The notes below the pieces were generated by a model that was not told the DNA's origin, did no database searches, and worked only from the letters and a program-made list of their open reading frames with translations. A stretch of 64,000 nucleotides of DNA from Roseburia_D yibonii (GTDB lineage: Bacteria; Bacillota; Clostridia; Lachnospirales; Lachnospiraceae), in contig NZ_JACOQH010000009.1 of assembly GCF_014297335.1 (NCBI RefSeq), positions 1 to 64,000 on the forward strand, in the 5' to 3' direction. The position numbers and the translations under genes are program-made. Every line of letters starts with the position of its first letter. Within the stretch, counting starts at the first letter, position 1. Shown here piece after piece: positions 1-9,876 of the stretch.

Positions 1-108
<108 letters not shown>

Positions 109-318
109 AGTTGATTCTTTCAGAATTTAGCTTGGCTAAATTTCCGTATCCAGTCCCGAAGGACCGTTACTGTTTTTGGGTGCGTCTTCTTTTGAAAACG
201 CTGCGATTCTGCATTTGAATCGCGTTCTTTGAATTATTCTCTTACGAATCTTTCAAGGTTATTTCACTGTTCAGTTTTCAATGTCCTTTTATTTGTTGTT
301 CTCAGCGACAACTTCTAT

Positions 319-347
319 ATCCTATCACAGGTTTTTCTCATTGTCAA
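319..347 (-). promoter_or_regulatory. rRNA operon promoter
   Basis: On the minus strand a perfect -35 TTGACA (342-347) is separated by 17 bases from a -10 TAGGAT (319-324). It points toward the 16S gene. The roughly 210-base leader in between contains an ATTGAAAACTGAACAGTG-type stretch, as is common upstream of Firmicute 16S genes. Confidence 0.8.
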
Positions 348-390
348 GAACTTTTTTGAAATAATTTTCATTTTCTTTTCATACATTAAG

Positions 391-478
391 CGGAGAAAGA
401 GGGATTTGAACCCTCGCGCCGGTTACCCGACCTACACCCTTAGCAGGGGCGCCTCTTCAGCCTCTTGAGTATTTCTCC
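391..478 (-). tRNA. tRNA-Ser(GCT)
   Basis: The 88-base minus-strand sequence folds as a class II tRNA. The acceptor stem GGAGAAA pairs with TTTCTCC, the anticodon loop CTGCTAA gives anticodon GCT, a long variable arm follows, and the T loop GGTTCAAATCC is present. The discriminator is G and no CCA is encoded. It lies just upstream of the rRNA promoter and reads in the same direction. Confidence 0.95.
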
Positions 479-579
479 TGAACATATGAATTACTATGAA
501 ATTATCCTGCGTCTTTGTGACGCATAGATTATATTACTAAATAATTTTCCTTTTGTCAATCACTTATTTTATTTTTTCT

Positions 580-1134
580 CTATTTTTCCTGCGCCCACTC
601 TAATATTGCGGTTTCATAGAGGTTATTTCCCTCAGAATCGACTACCACGATAACCGGAAAATTCTCTACTTCCAGTTTTCGGATTGCCTCTGCTCCTAGA
701 TCATCATAACAGACAACCTCTGATTTTGTGATACATTTTGAAAGCAGGGCACCGGCACCACCCACTGCGGCAAAGTAGACCGCGTGATTGCGCACAACTG
801 CTTCGATGACTTCTTTTGTTCTTTTTCCTTTTCCGATCATTGCCTTTTCCCCGAGATCGAGCAGTCTCGGAGCGTACTTATCCATACGGCTGGCTGTGGT
901 CGGACCCGCAGAACCGATCGGCCGTCCCTCTCTTGCAGGTGAAGGTCCCATATAATAGATCGTTGCGTCTTTGATCGGGATCGGAAGTTCTTTTCCCGCA
1001 TCCAAGACTTCCATCATACGTTTATGCGCCGCATCTCTCGCCACATAGATGGTTCCCGTAATATATACATAGTCACCCGCGTGCAGATCTGCTGTTATCT
1101 GTTCTGTGATCGGTGTTTTGATATACTTATCCAT
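580..1134 (-). CDS. Class I fumarate hydratase, beta subunit (184 aa)
   Basis: This is the C-terminal (beta) half of the two-subunit iron-sulfur fumarase/tartrate dehydratase family, which interconverts fumarate and malate. Family motifs visible are GPTTASRMDKYAP, the GKGK turn and the YFAAVGGAGALLSKCI segment. An open frame continues upstream to 1407, but that part overlaps the alpha subunit in another frame. The ATG at 1134 has a good ribosome site (GGAGGG) and gives the usual length of about 185 residues. It lies 23 bases downstream of the alpha subunit, so the two are almost certainly co-transcribed. Substrate cannot be told from L-tartrate or related dicarboxylates by sequence alone. Confidence 0.93.
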   Translation of the reverse strand: MDKYIKTPITEQITADLHAGDYVYITGTIYVARDAAHKRMMEVLDAGKELPIPIKDATIYYMGPSPAREGRPIGSAGPTTASRMDKYAPRLLDLGEKAMIGKGKRTKEVIEAVVRNHAVYFAAVGGAGALLSKCITKSEVVCYDDLGAEAIRKLEVENFPVIVVVDSEGNNLYETAILEWAQEK

Positions 1135-1157
1135 CTTTTTTCTCCCTCCTGCCGATT

Positions 1158-2003
1158 CTAAAGTTCTCGCACGATATGGCGGTTTACATGGCAGCAGATA
1201 TTGACTGCTACCGGAAGACCGGCAATATGAGTCGGATATGTGTTGATATTTACAGCAAGTGCGGTCGTTGTTCCGCCAAGTCCTCCCGGTCCGATACCGA
1301 GACGGTTGATCTTTTCTAACATTTCCTCTTCGAGATCTTTTACATAATCTATTTTGGAATGTTCGTTTACATTTCTCGTCAGTGCCTTTTTTGCGAGCAG
1401 CGCACATTTCTCAAAGGTTCCTCCGATTCCTACACCGACGATCATCGGCGGACAGGCATTCGGTCCGGCATCTCTTACTGCTGTAAGGATTGCCTCTTTT
1501 ACTCCTTCGATTCCATCTGCCGGTTTTAACATGAAGATCCTGCTCATATTTTCGCTTCCGAATCCCTTCGGCGCAACCGTGATCTTTACTTTATCACCCG
1601 GGACAATGGAATAGTGTACGATTGCCGGCGTATTGTCTTTGGTATTTTCGCGGAGGATCGGATCTTTTACCACTGATTTTCTGAGATATCCCTCCGTATA
1701 TCCCTGGCGCACGCCCTCATTGATCGCGTCCTCTAAATTTTCCCCTTCAAAATGGACATCCTGTCCGATTTCCATAAAAATGACAGCCATACCGGTATCC
1801 TGGCAGATTGGGATCACTTCTTTATCCGCTATCTCAAGATTCTCTTCGAGCTGTCCTAAAATTTTTTTTCCAAGTGGCGATTTTTCCGTGGACTCCGCAT
1901 TTTTCAACGCGTCCTCCATATCGGACGACAGGTAATGATTGGCGTGGATGCACATTTCTTTGATGTTTGACGTAATCTGTGCTGTGTCTATCGTTCTTAT
2001 CAT
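1158..2003 (-). CDS. Class I fumarate hydratase, alpha subunit (281 aa)
   Basis: This is the N-terminal (alpha) subunit of a split class I fumarase, which binds a [4Fe-4S] cluster. Conserved segments visible are PICQDTGMAVIF near residue 67, the GSENMSR loop, and ACPPMIVGVGIGGTFEKC near residue 185. Length matches the family (about 280). Its start overlaps the end of the upstream membrane-protein gene by 4 bases (ATGA type) and the beta subunit follows, so the three genes form one transcript. Its role is inferred to be in reductive or oxidative C4 metabolism of an anaerobe. Confidence 0.95.
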   Translation of the reverse strand: MIRTIDTAQITSNIKEMCIHANHYLSSDMEDALKNAESTEKSPLGKKILGQLEENLEIADKEVIPICQDTGMAVIFMEIGQDVHFEGENLEDAINEGVRQGYTEGYLRKSVVKDPILRENTKDNTPAIVHYSIVPGDKVKITVAPKGFGSENMSRIFMLKPADGIEGVKEAILTAVRDAGPNACPPMIVGVGIGGTFEKCALLAKKALTRNVNEHSKIDYVKDLEEEMLEKINRLGIGPGGLGGTTTALAVNINTYPTHIAGLPVAVNICCHVNRHIVREL

Positions 2004-2899
2004 GCTTCTTTGTCCTTTCTGAATTTTTTCATTTTTTCCCTGAGTGATTTCAGATGTATGTTTTTCATGGTTGCGAGTATCTCATTGTTTTCTCTCGACT
2101 TCATATCCGGAAAGGCCTTCAACAGACGCTCGAAGCCATATTTTTTCTCTTCCAACAGCCGTTTATATTCCTGATTCAGATTTTCGATCTGACCTTTCAG
2201 TTCATCTACATTTTCATTTAAGATCAGCTTTTTGTCTTCGATCTCATTTAACAAATCTTCGTGGTCTTCTTCAAATTTTTCTTTTTTCTCCAGCGCATCC
2301 GTCACGTTTTCATAGATATTTTCTCCGATCTGATCGGATATCACATGTATCTTTTTCGATATTTCATTGATCGCAGCAAGCCGCTTATTGAATTTCAAGA
2401 TCGTTGCTACCGATACGCAGCAATCGGTGACAAATACGCATAAAATCAGCACAAGTAATACGATTCCCGGTGTTTTTGGAAGATATCGTATGAATGCATA
2501 AATAATCGGGTGAATGATGAGCATAATAAAGGTACACGCAAATCCCCAGAAAATTGAAAATTTGAGGCAGACATACCCCATGATATTGCATGGCTTATTG
2601 GAATAATCCCACCATTTGTTGTGAAACACTTTTTCTAAGATAAAACCTGTCAAAAATTCCAAGATGGACGTAAGAAAAAAGGAACCCACATATAGCAGGA
2701 GCAGATTTCTTTTGAGCGGCGTCAGTATAACAATGACCGTAAGCACACCGATCCCATAGATCGGACAATACGGACCGTTTAAAAATCCGCGGTTTACAAA
2801 TATTCCCCGATCCATTGCCGCATAGGAAACCTCGGAGCACCAGCCAATAAATGCGTAAATAATAAAAATCCACAATACTTCATATAATGTTGTTGGCAT
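2000..2899 (-). CDS. PF06541-type membrane protein ('putative ABC transporter permease') with coiled-coil tail
   Basis: The first ~170 residues carry five or six hydrophobic segments and the family signature (FIGWCSEVSYAAMDRGIFVN and GFLNGPYCPIYGIG). The last ~120 residues are highly charged and predicted coiled coil. The family is called a putative ABC transporter permease in databases but has no demonstrated transport function and no ATPase neighbour here. The gene is 4-base overlapped by the fumarase alpha start, a genomic association with no known functional meaning. Confidence 0.8.
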   Translation of the reverse strand: MPTTLYEVLWIFIIYAFIGWCSEVSYAAMDRGIFVNRGFLNGPYCPIYGIGVLTVIVILTPLKRNLLLLYVGSFFLTSILEFLTGFILEKVFHNKWWDYSNKPCNIMGYVCLKFSIFWGFACTFIMLIIHPIIYAFIRYLPKTPGIVLLVLILCVFVTDCCVSVATILKFNKRLAAINEISKKIHVISDQIGENIYENVTDALEKKEKFEEDHEDLLNEIEDKKLILNENVDELKGQIENLNQEYKRLLEEKKYGFERLLKAFPDMKSRENNEILATMKNIHLKSLREKMKKFRKDKEA

Positions 2900-2950
2900 T
2901 TTATTTTCTCCCCTAATTTCAAGATAAATTTTTTCATTTATTTTGAAATC

Positions 2951-2974
2951 GACAGCCTGCGGGCACAGGCTGTC
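2951..2974 (-). terminator. Hairpin downstream of gyrA
   Basis: A nine-base perfect stem, GACAGCCTG with CAGGCTGTC, sits 15 bases past the gyrA stop. The run of T after it on the minus strand is weak (GATTTCAAAA), so termination may be partial. On the plus strand the same hairpin is followed by a better T-rich tail. Confidence 0.5.
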
Positions 2975-2988
2975 GGATTTTTAAGTTT

Positions 2989-5493
2989 TTATTTTTCGTT
3001 TTCAGATTCTGCTTCTTCGGTGTCTTCTGTTTCTTCCTGCGTGGTAAGGGATTTATCCTCTCTTACTTTCGCAATGCTGGCAACCGTGATGTCATCATCC
3101 ATATTGATCAGCTTCACACCGGAGGTAACTCTTCCAAGCAGTGAAATGTCCTCCACTTTCATACGGATAATGATTCCCTCGGTTGTGATGAGCATGATCT
3201 CGCTGTCCTGGTTGACCGCCTTGATACCGATGATATTTCCGGTTTTTTCGGTGATCTTGTAGCACTTCACACCTTTTCCACCACGGTTCTGCGGTGTAAA
3301 TTCGGTCATAAGTGTTGCCTTGCCAAGACCTTTTTCGGAAACGATAAGAAGCGCGTCTCCCTGCGTGTTCATCTGCATGCCGACTACTTCGTCGCCGTCC
3401 GTCAGATTCATACCGATAACACCCATGGATGTTCTTCCGGTACTTCTGACATCCGTCTCATGGAACCGGATACACTGTCCGAATTTGGTAACTAAAATGA
3501 TATCTTTGTTGTTATCTGTTTTCTTGACCTCGATCAGCTGGTCGTCATCGCGAAGATTGATCGCCGCAAGTCCGGTCTTTCTGACATTTGCGTAATCGGT
3601 GATCGGTGTCTTTTTGACAATACCGTTTTTCGTTGCCATAAACAGGTAATTTCCCTCTTTGTACTCACGGATCGGGATAACTGCCGTGATCTTTTCATCC
3701 GGCTGCAGCTGTAAAAGATTGATGATTGCCGTTCCTCTTGCGGTTCTTCCCGCTTCCGGAATCTCATAGGCTTTCATACGGTATACTTTTCCCATATTGG
3801 TGAAGAACATCAGATAATGGTGGGAGGTCGTCATCAGAAGTTCCTCGATGTAATCGTCCTCTATCGTCTCCATACCCTTGATTCCTTTGCCGCCGCGGTG
3901 CTGGCTGCGGAAATTGTCCACGCTCATACGCTTGATATAACCGAGTTTTGTCATTGTGATCACGGTATTGGTCACCGGAATCAGATCCTCCATGGAAATA
4001 TCATATTCATCATATCCGATGGATGTTCTTCGGTCATCCCCGTATTTGTCAGCGATCGCAAGGATTTCTTCCCGGATCACGCCGAGCAGTTTTTTCTTGT
4101 CCGCAAGGATTGCCTTTAATTCCTCGATCTTTGCCATAAGATCTGCATACTCGGTCTCGATCTTCTCTCTTTCCAGACCGGTCAGCGCACGCAGACGCAT
4201 ATCTACGATCGCCTGTGCCTGCGCATCGGATAACGCGAAACGCTCGATCAAACGGTCTTTTGCTTCCTGCGCGTTCTTGCTGGAGCGGATGATGTTGATC
4301 ACTTCGTCGATATTATCAAGCGCGATCAGTAAGCCCTTTAAGATATGGGCTCTTTCTTCTGCTTTGTTTAAGTCGTATTTGGTACGTCTGGTTACGACTT
4401 CTTCCTGATGCAGCAGATAATAATTCAACATTTCGCCGAGATTTAATACCTTCGGCTCATTATTTACCAGCGCAAGCATGGTCACACCAAAGGTATCCTG
4501 CAGCTGTGTATGTTTAAATAAAAGATTTAATACCACGTTCGGATTTGCGTCACGGCGCAGTTCGATACATACACGCATACCCTGACGATCCGACTCATCA
4601 CGCAGATCCGTGATCCCGTCAATCTTTTTGTCTTTGACAAGCTCCGCTATTTTTTCGATCAGTCTTGCCTTGTTTACCATGTACGGAAGCTCCGTTACTA
4701 CGATACGGTTCTTTCCGTTTTGCATCGGCTCGATATTGGTCACCGCGCGGACACGCACTTTTCCACGGCCGGTGCGGTATGCTTCGTTGATTCCTGTAGT
4801 TCCGAGGATCATGCCTCCGGTCGGGAAATCCGGTCCTTTTACGATCTCGAGCAGTTCCTCAATATCGGTGCCGCGGTCCTCTTTTACCTGGTTATCGATG
4901 ATCTTTACCACGGCGTTTATGACTTCGCGCAGATTATGCGGCGGTATGTTGGTTGCCATACCTACGGCGATACCTGTTGTTCCGTTTACCAAAAGATTCG
5001 GAAAGCGCGCCGGAAGTACGACCGGCTCTTTCTCCGTCTCATCAAAGTTTGGCATGAAATCCACGGTATCTTTGTTGATGTCCGCAAGCATTTCCATGGA
5101 GATCTTACTCAAACGCGCTTCTGTGTATCGCATGGCAGCGGCTCCGTCGCCATCGACAGAACCAAAGTTTCCATGACCGTCTACAAGCGGATATCTCGTA
5201 GACCAGTCCTGTGCCATATTTACAAGTGCTCCGTAAATAGAGCTGTCACCGTGCGGGTGATATTTACCCATGGTATCACCGACGATACGGGCGCATTTTC
5301 GATGTGGCTTATCCGGACCGTTGTTCAATTCTATCATGGAATACAGCACTCTTCGCTGTACCGGCTTCAAACCATCTCTTACATCCGGCAGCGCGCGGGA
5401 CGCGATAACGCTCATGGCGTAATCAATGTAAGAGGATTCCATTGTTTTCTTTAAGTCAACCTCATGAATCTGATCAAAAACTTTATCATCCAT
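2989..5493 (-). CDS. gyrA: DNA gyrase subunit A (834 aa)
   Basis: This is the DNA-cleaving and rejoining subunit of gyrase (GyrA2GyrB2), which introduces negative supercoils. The catalytic tyrosine is Tyr123 in AAMRYTEARL. The GYHPHGD-type quinolone region is at about residues 78-90. The C-terminal beta-pinwheel contains the gyrase box QRGGKG (in NRGGKGVKCY). The extreme C-terminus is acidic. It lies 13 bases behind gyrB and is the last gene of the dnaA-side run. Residue 88, equivalent to E. coli Asp87, is glycine (see findings). Confidence 0.98.
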   Translation of the reverse strand: MDDKVFDQIHEVDLKKTMESSYIDYAMSVIASRALPDVRDGLKPVQRRVLYSMIELNNGPDKPHRKCARIVGDTMGKYHPHGDSSIYGALVNMAQDWSTRYPLVDGHGNFGSVDGDGAAAMRYTEARLSKISMEMLADINKDTVDFMPNFDETEKEPVVLPARFPNLLVNGTTGIAVGMATNIPPHNLREVINAVVKIIDNQVKEDRGTDIEELLEIVKGPDFPTGGMILGTTGINEAYRTGRGKVRVRAVTNIEPMQNGKNRIVVTELPYMVNKARLIEKIAELVKDKKIDGITDLRDESDRQGMRVCIELRRDANPNVVLNLLFKHTQLQDTFGVTMLALVNNEPKVLNLGEMLNYYLLHQEEVVTRRTKYDLNKAEERAHILKGLLIALDNIDEVINIIRSSKNAQEAKDRLIERFALSDAQAQAIVDMRLRALTGLEREKIETEYADLMAKIEELKAILADKKKLLGVIREEILAIADKYGDDRRTSIGYDEYDISMEDLIPVTNTVITMTKLGYIKRMSVDNFRSQHRGGKGIKGMETIEDDYIEELLMTTSHHYLMFFTNMGKVYRMKAYEIPEAGRTARGTAIINLLQLQPDEKITAVIPIREYKEGNYLFMATKNGIVKKTPITDYANVRKTGLAAINLRDDDQLIEVKKTDNNKDIILVTKFGQCIRFHETDVRSTGRTSMGVIGMNLTDGDEVVGMQMNTQGDALLIVSEKGLGKATLMTEFTPQNRGGKGVKCYKITEKTGNIIGIKAVNQDSEIMLITTEGIIIRMKVEDISLLGRVTSGVKLINMDDDITVASIAKVREDKSLTTQEETEDTEEAESENEK

Positions 5494-5506
5494 TTACCTA
5501 AACCTC

Positions 5507-7423
5507 CTATACGTCCAGATTCTGAACGTATTTTGCATTCGCTTCTATAAATTCTCTTCTTGGCTCTACTTTATCTCCCATCAAGGTGGTAAAGGTAACA
5601 TCAATTTCGGAAGAGGATTCCTCGTCTACGATTACTTTTTTCAAAATACGTTTCTCCGGGTCCATGGTTGTCTCCCAGAGCTGTTCCGCATCCATCTCAC
5701 CAAGACCTTTGTAACGCTGGATCTTGTTGTTTCCGTCACGTCCAATCTCAGTTAAAATTTTATTTAATTCCTCATCACTGTAGGCATACCATACGTTTTT
5801 GTTCTTTTCGATCTTGTAAAGAGGCGGCTGTGCCAGGTATACATGTCCCTGTTTGATCAGTTCCGGCATAAAACGGTATAAGAAGGTGAGCATCAGTGTA
5901 CTGATATGCGCACCGTCGACATCGGCATCGGTCATGATGATGATCTTGTTGTAACGAAGTTTGGAAATATCAAAATCCTCATGGATTCCGGTTCCAAACG
6001 CAGTGATCATCGCCTTGATCTCCGCATTGCCGTAAATCTTGTCCAGTCTCGCTTTCTCTACGTTTAAGATCTTTCCTCGAAGCGGAAGGATTGCCTGTGT
6101 TGCACGGCTTCTCGCTGTTTTTGCGGAACCACCGGCGGAATCTCCCTCGACGATAAAGATCTCGCAGTTTTTCGGATCTTTATCTGAGCAGTCCGCTAAT
6201 TTTCCAGGCAGAGACATTCCCTCAAGCGCCGTTTTTCTTCTGGTCAGATCACGCGCTTTTCTCGCTGCTTCTCTCGCGCGCTGCGCAAGCAGTGATTTTT
6301 CGCATATCGTCTTTGCGATTGCCGGATTCTGCTCAAGAAAGTAGGTAAGCTGTTCACTGACTACTGAGTCCACCGCTCCCCTTGCCTCGCTGTTTCCGAG
6401 TTTCTGTTTGGTCTGCCCTTCAAACTGCGGTTCCTCGATCTTGATACTGATGATCGCCGTAAGTCCTTCTCTGATATCATCACCGGTAAGCGGCGGCTCG
6501 TTATCCTTTAAGATCTTGTTTGCCTTGGCATAGGCATTGAATGTCTTTGTCATGGCATTACGGAAACCGGCAAGATGCGTACCACCTTCCGGCGTGATGA
6601 TATTATTTACAAAACTGAATGTCGTGTCATTGAAAGAATCATTGTGCTGCATGGCAACTTCCACATAAACTCCGTCACGCGTGCCCTCGCAGTAAATGAC
6701 CTGATCGTAAAGAGCTTCTTTGCTCTTGTTTAAGTAAGTGACAAATTCCTTGATACCTCCGGCATAGTGATATTCTTCCTGACGCTCCGGATTTTCTCTT
6801 TTGTCCAGCAAAACGATGCGCAGATTCTTGGTAAGAAACGCCGTCTCACGCAGACGCTGTTTTAAGGTTCCAAAATCATAAACGGTCTCCTCAAAGATCG
6901 TATCATCCGGCTTGAACGTAACTTTGGTTCCATGTTTCGCGATATCACATTCGCCGGTAACCTTTACCTCGCCGTCCGCTTTTCCGCGCTTGTAACTCTG
7001 TGAATAGATTTTTCCATCATGATAAACTTCGACTGTAAGCCAGTTTGACAACGCATTTACAACAGACGCGCCTACGCCATGCAGACCGCCGGACACTTTG
7101 TATCCTCCGCCTCCAAATTTACCACCTGCATGCAGCACGGTAAATACGACTTCCAGCGCGGATTTTCCTGCTTTATGGTTCATTCCGACCGGAATACCAC
7201 GTCCGTCATCTTCGACCGTAATGGAATTGTTCTCATTGACGGTCACATAGATATTTTTACAAACACCCGCCAATGCCTCATCTACCGCATTGTCTACGAT
7301 CTCGTACACCAGATGGTGCAATCCTCTCGCAGACGTACTGCCGATGTACATACCCGGTCTTTTACGAACTGCCTCTAATCCTTCCAAAATCTGAATTTGA
7401 TCTGCTCCGTATTCAGCACTCAT
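5507..7423 (-). CDS. gyrB: DNA gyrase subunit B (638 aa)
   Basis: This is the ATPase subunit of gyrase. The N-terminal GHKL ATPase fold shows DGRGIPVGMN and the GLHGVGASVVNALS loop. The TOPRIM domain shows EGDSAGGSAK near residue 425 and DADVDGAHI near residue 500 for metal binding. The C-terminal YKGLGEM motif is present. Length is normal for Firmicutes. It is preceded by recF (29 bases) and followed by gyrA. Confidence 0.98.
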   Translation of the reverse strand: MSAEYGADQIQILEGLEAVRKRPGMYIGSTSARGLHHLVYEIVDNAVDEALAGVCKNIYVTVNENNSITVEDDGRGIPVGMNHKAGKSALEVVFTVLHAGGKFGGGGYKVSGGLHGVGASVVNALSNWLTVEVYHDGKIYSQSYKRGKADGEVKVTGECDIAKHGTKVTFKPDDTIFEETVYDFGTLKQRLRETAFLTKNLRIVLLDKRENPERQEEYHYAGGIKEFVTYLNKSKEALYDQVIYCEGTRDGVYVEVAMQHNDSFNDTTFSFVNNIITPEGGTHLAGFRNAMTKTFNAYAKANKILKDNEPPLTGDDIREGLTAIISIKIEEPQFEGQTKQKLGNSEARGAVDSVVSEQLTYFLEQNPAIAKTICEKSLLAQRAREAARKARDLTRRKTALEGMSLPGKLADCSDKDPKNCEIFIVEGDSAGGSAKTARSRATQAILPLRGKILNVEKARLDKIYGNAEIKAMITAFGTGIHEDFDISKLRYNKIIIMTDADVDGAHISTLMLTFLYRFMPELIKQGHVYLAQPPLYKIEKNKNVWYAYSDEELNKILTEIGRDGNNKIQRYKGLGEMDAEQLWETTMDPEKRILKKVIVDEESSSEIDVTFTTLMGDKVEPRREFIEANAKYVQNLDV

Positions 7424-7452
7424 TCTAAATCCTCCTATTCACGGAAACTACC

Positions 7453-8544
7453 CTACATTTCTGTTGTCTCACTTACATGTCCATCTATCACATGAAAAAC
7501 TTTGTCTATCTGAAACCTGTTTCTTACAAATTCATCCAGACCGGTACAGGTGATCATGGTCTGAATATCGTGTATACTGTTTAATAAATAATTCTGTCTG
7601 TTGCTGTCAAGTTCGGACAATACATCATCCAGAAGAAGCACTGGCGTGTCATGGATCGTCTGACGCACCAGTTCGATCTCCGATAATTTTAAGGATAACG
7701 CGGATGTCCGCTGCTGTCCCTGGGAACCGAATTTGCGGATGTCCACCCCGCGGATAAAAAACGATATGTCATCTCTGTGCGGTCCCACGGAGGTCTGCGC
7801 ATATTTTCTGTCCTTTTCCCGGACACGGTTTAACTCATCTTCCAAACATTCAGCGTCTATGTTTGGTTCATACCGAAGAACCAGTTCTTCTCTTTTTCCG
7901 GAAATATTTCTATGTATCCCTGTTACGATCTCACTTAATTCTTCGACAAACTGTCTTCTCCGCCGGATCAGCCTTTTGCCATATTCTACCAACTGCATGT
8001 CCCAGACCGGAAGCGTCTCCATCAGCTGCGGCTGGTGCTGCATATCCTTTAACAGCCGGTTACGCTGCATCAGGATCTTGTTGTATCTGGTCAGATCGGA
8101 CAAATAGATTTTGTCTAACTGGCAAATCTCGGCATCCAGAAATCTTCTCCGCTCGGAAGGGCCGTTTTTTATGATATTTAAATCCTCCGGCGAAAAAAAG
8201 ACCATATTCAGGATCCCGAATAATTCACTCGCCTTTTTGATCGGCACTTTATTGATTGCAATGCCCTTGCTGCGGTTTTTTTTCAGATGAATATCCAGCT
8301 GATATTCTTTTCCCTGCTTCTCCACGATCGTGCGGATATGGGATTCATCCTCTCCAAACCGTATCATGTCCTTATCGCGGCTGCCCTTGTGGGATTTAGT
8401 CGTCCCGCTGACATAAGCAGCCTCAAGGATATTGGTCTTCCCCTGGGCATTATCACCAAACAAAATATTAGTTCCACTATCAAATTTCAGATCCAGATCT
8501 TCGTAATTACGAAAATTCTTTAATTCAATAGATTTTAAGATCAT
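7453..8544 (-). CDS. recF: DNA replication/repair protein RecF (363 aa)
   Basis: RecF is an SMC-like ATPase that helps load RecA at gapped DNA. Walker A is GDNAQGKTNILEA near residue 31. The ABC-type signature is GSQGQQRTSALSLKLSE near residue 275. Walker B is VLLLDDVLSELD near residue 305. The start ATG overlaps the stop of the upstream S4 gene by 4 bases, implying translational coupling. Position between dnaN and gyrB is the classic Firmicute order. Confidence 0.97.
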   Translation of the reverse strand: MILKSIELKNFRNYEDLDLKFDSGTNILFGDNAQGKTNILEAAYVSGTTKSHKGSRDKDMIRFGEDESHIRTIVEKQGKEYQLDIHLKKNRSKGIAINKVPIKKASELFGILNMVFFSPEDLNIIKNGPSERRRFLDAEICQLDKIYLSDLTRYNKILMQRNRLLKDMQHQPQLMETLPVWDMQLVEYGKRLIRRRRQFVEELSEIVTGIHRNISGKREELVLRYEPNIDAECLEDELNRVREKDRKYAQTSVGPHRDDISFFIRGVDIRKFGSQGQQRTSALSLKLSEIELVRQTIHDTPVLLLDDVLSELDSNRQNYLLNSIHDIQTMITCTGLDEFVRNRFQIDKVFHVIDGHVSETTEM

Positions 8545-8750
8545 CCTACAATCTTTATCATTTCTCCATCAAAAGAAACGATATCTCCATCATGAAGTTT
8601 CTTTCCTCTGCGGCATTCCACTTCACCGTTTACCTCAACCTGTCCTTCGTTGATCACGATCTTTGCTTCCACACCGGATCCAACCATGCCGGCAAGCTTC
8701 ATTGCCTGTCCAAGTTTTATAAATTCATCTTTTATCTTTACTTCTTTCAT
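8541..8750 (-). CDS. S4-domain RNA-binding protein, YaaA/RlbA family (69 aa)
   Basis: A small single S4 RNA-binding domain protein, conserved between dnaN and recF in Firmicutes (B. subtilis yaaA/rlbA). The S4 core is visible as KLGQAMKLAGMVGSG and VEVNGEVECRRGKKLHDGD. It lies 13 bases after dnaN and overlaps recF. A role in ribosome assembly or association is suggested for the family but not established. Confidence 0.93.
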   Translation of the reverse strand: MKEVKIKDEFIKLGQAMKLAGMVGSGVEAKIVINEGQVEVNGEVECRRGKKLHDGDIVSFDGEMIKIVG

Positions 8751-8763
8751 TTTTTACCCATCC

Positions 8764-9876
8764 TTAATTTGCCGCAGCATTAAAATTTACCGGAAGAATC
8801 AGGTAAATATAGGTTTCATCGTCATCCTTGATAAAGCATGGCGCTTTCGGATTGACCATGTAAAGTGCCACTTCTTCATCATCGATCACGCGGAGCGCAT
8901 CAATGAAAAATTTCGGGTTAAAGCCAATCAGGATATCTTTTCCGTCTTTTTTGACATCAATCTCCTCATCCATGGAACCGATGAAAGAATTGATCTTTAA
9001 CTGTACACTGTCATCCGTCACATTCATGATGATCGGCTTTTTGTCACCTTCTTTTACAAGAAGTGTCGCACGGTCGATACAGTCAAGCAGCTCTCTTTTG
9101 TTGATCTTTACTTTTGTTTCATAATCCGAGGAAAGCATCTGCTCGATCTTGAAATATTCTCCCTCGATCAGGCGGGATACGACCGTTGTATTGTCAAATT
9201 CAAATACAATGTGATTTTCCGTGATATAAATATCTACTTCAGAATCCGCGTTTCCAGGCAGGATCTTACTTACTTCCTGCAATGTTTTTCCGGGTACGAC
9301 CACTTTTTTGTGCTCATAATTTTCTTTTAACTGGATCTTGCGGATGGAAATACGATGTCCGTCCAGGGAAACCACTTTCAGTTCATTTTCATTGATCTCA
9401 AACAATTCGCCGGTCATCAGCTTGTTGTTGTCATTGTCCGCAATGGAAAAGATCGTCTGGCGGATCACTTCTTTTAAGGTGAACTGCGAAATATGAACGG
9501 ATTCATTACGTTCAATAAATGGAATATAGGAGAAATCATCACCGGATTTTCCTACAATATTGAATTTCGCTTTTTCACAGGTGATCGTCGTTTTGAAATT
9601 ACTGTCGGTTTCGATCGTTACATCGCTGTCCGGTAATTTGCGGACAATCTCGGAAAAGATCTTTGCGTCAAGCGCGATGATACCACGTTCTTCAATCTGA
9701 CCTTCAATCTTGGTTTCGATTCCAAGTTCCATATCATTCGCAGTCAGTTTTATCTCATTTGTAGAAGCATCAATTAAAATACATTCTAAGATAGCCATCG
9801 TCGTACGGGTCGGTACTGCTTTGGAAACAATATTAACTCCGTAAAGTAAATTTTGTTTGGAACAGATTAATTTCAT
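8764..9876 (-). CDS. dnaN: DNA polymerase III beta sliding clamp (370 aa)
   Basis: The ring-shaped processivity clamp of the replicative polymerase. It shows the three-fold repeated clamp architecture, the N-terminus MKLICSKQNLLYGVNIVSKA and a C-terminal LILPVNFN close to the family's MPMRL-type end. It lies downstream of dnaA, separated by a 293-base gap with DnaA boxes, and begins the run dnaN-S4-recF-gyrB-gyrA. Confidence 0.97.
   Translation of the reverse strand: MKLICSKQNLLYGVNIVSKAVPTRTTMAILECILIDASTNEIKLTANDMELGIETKIEGQIEERGIIALDAKIFSEIVRKLPDSDVTIETDSNFKTTITCEKAKFNIVGKSGDDFSYIPFIERNESVHISQFTLKEVIRQTIFSIADNDNNKLMTGELFEINENELKVVSLDGHRISIRKIQLKENYEHKKVVVPGKTLQEVSKILPGNADSEVDIYITENHIVFEFDNTTVVSRLIEGEYFKIEQMLSSDYETKVKINKRELLDCIDRATLLVKEGDKKPIIMNVTDDSVQLKINSFIGSMDEEIDVKKDGKDILIGFNPKFFIDALRVIDDEEVALYMVNPKAPCFIKDDDETYIYLILPVNFNAAAN

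Noticed and set aside
229..468. 79-residue open frame on the plus strand
   Set aside because: It lies over the rRNA leader and the minus-strand tRNA-Ser gene; the composition is not protein-like and no ribosome site precedes it.
1135..1407. N-terminal extension of the fumarase beta frame
   Set aside because: The extension overlaps the alpha subunit in another frame, has no homology-like sequence, and the ATG at 1134 has a clear ribosome site.
3020..5454. Several long plus-strand frames opposite gyrA
   Set aside because: They are shadows of the gyrA codons; residues are biased to Ser, Ile and Arg and no ribosome sites are seen.
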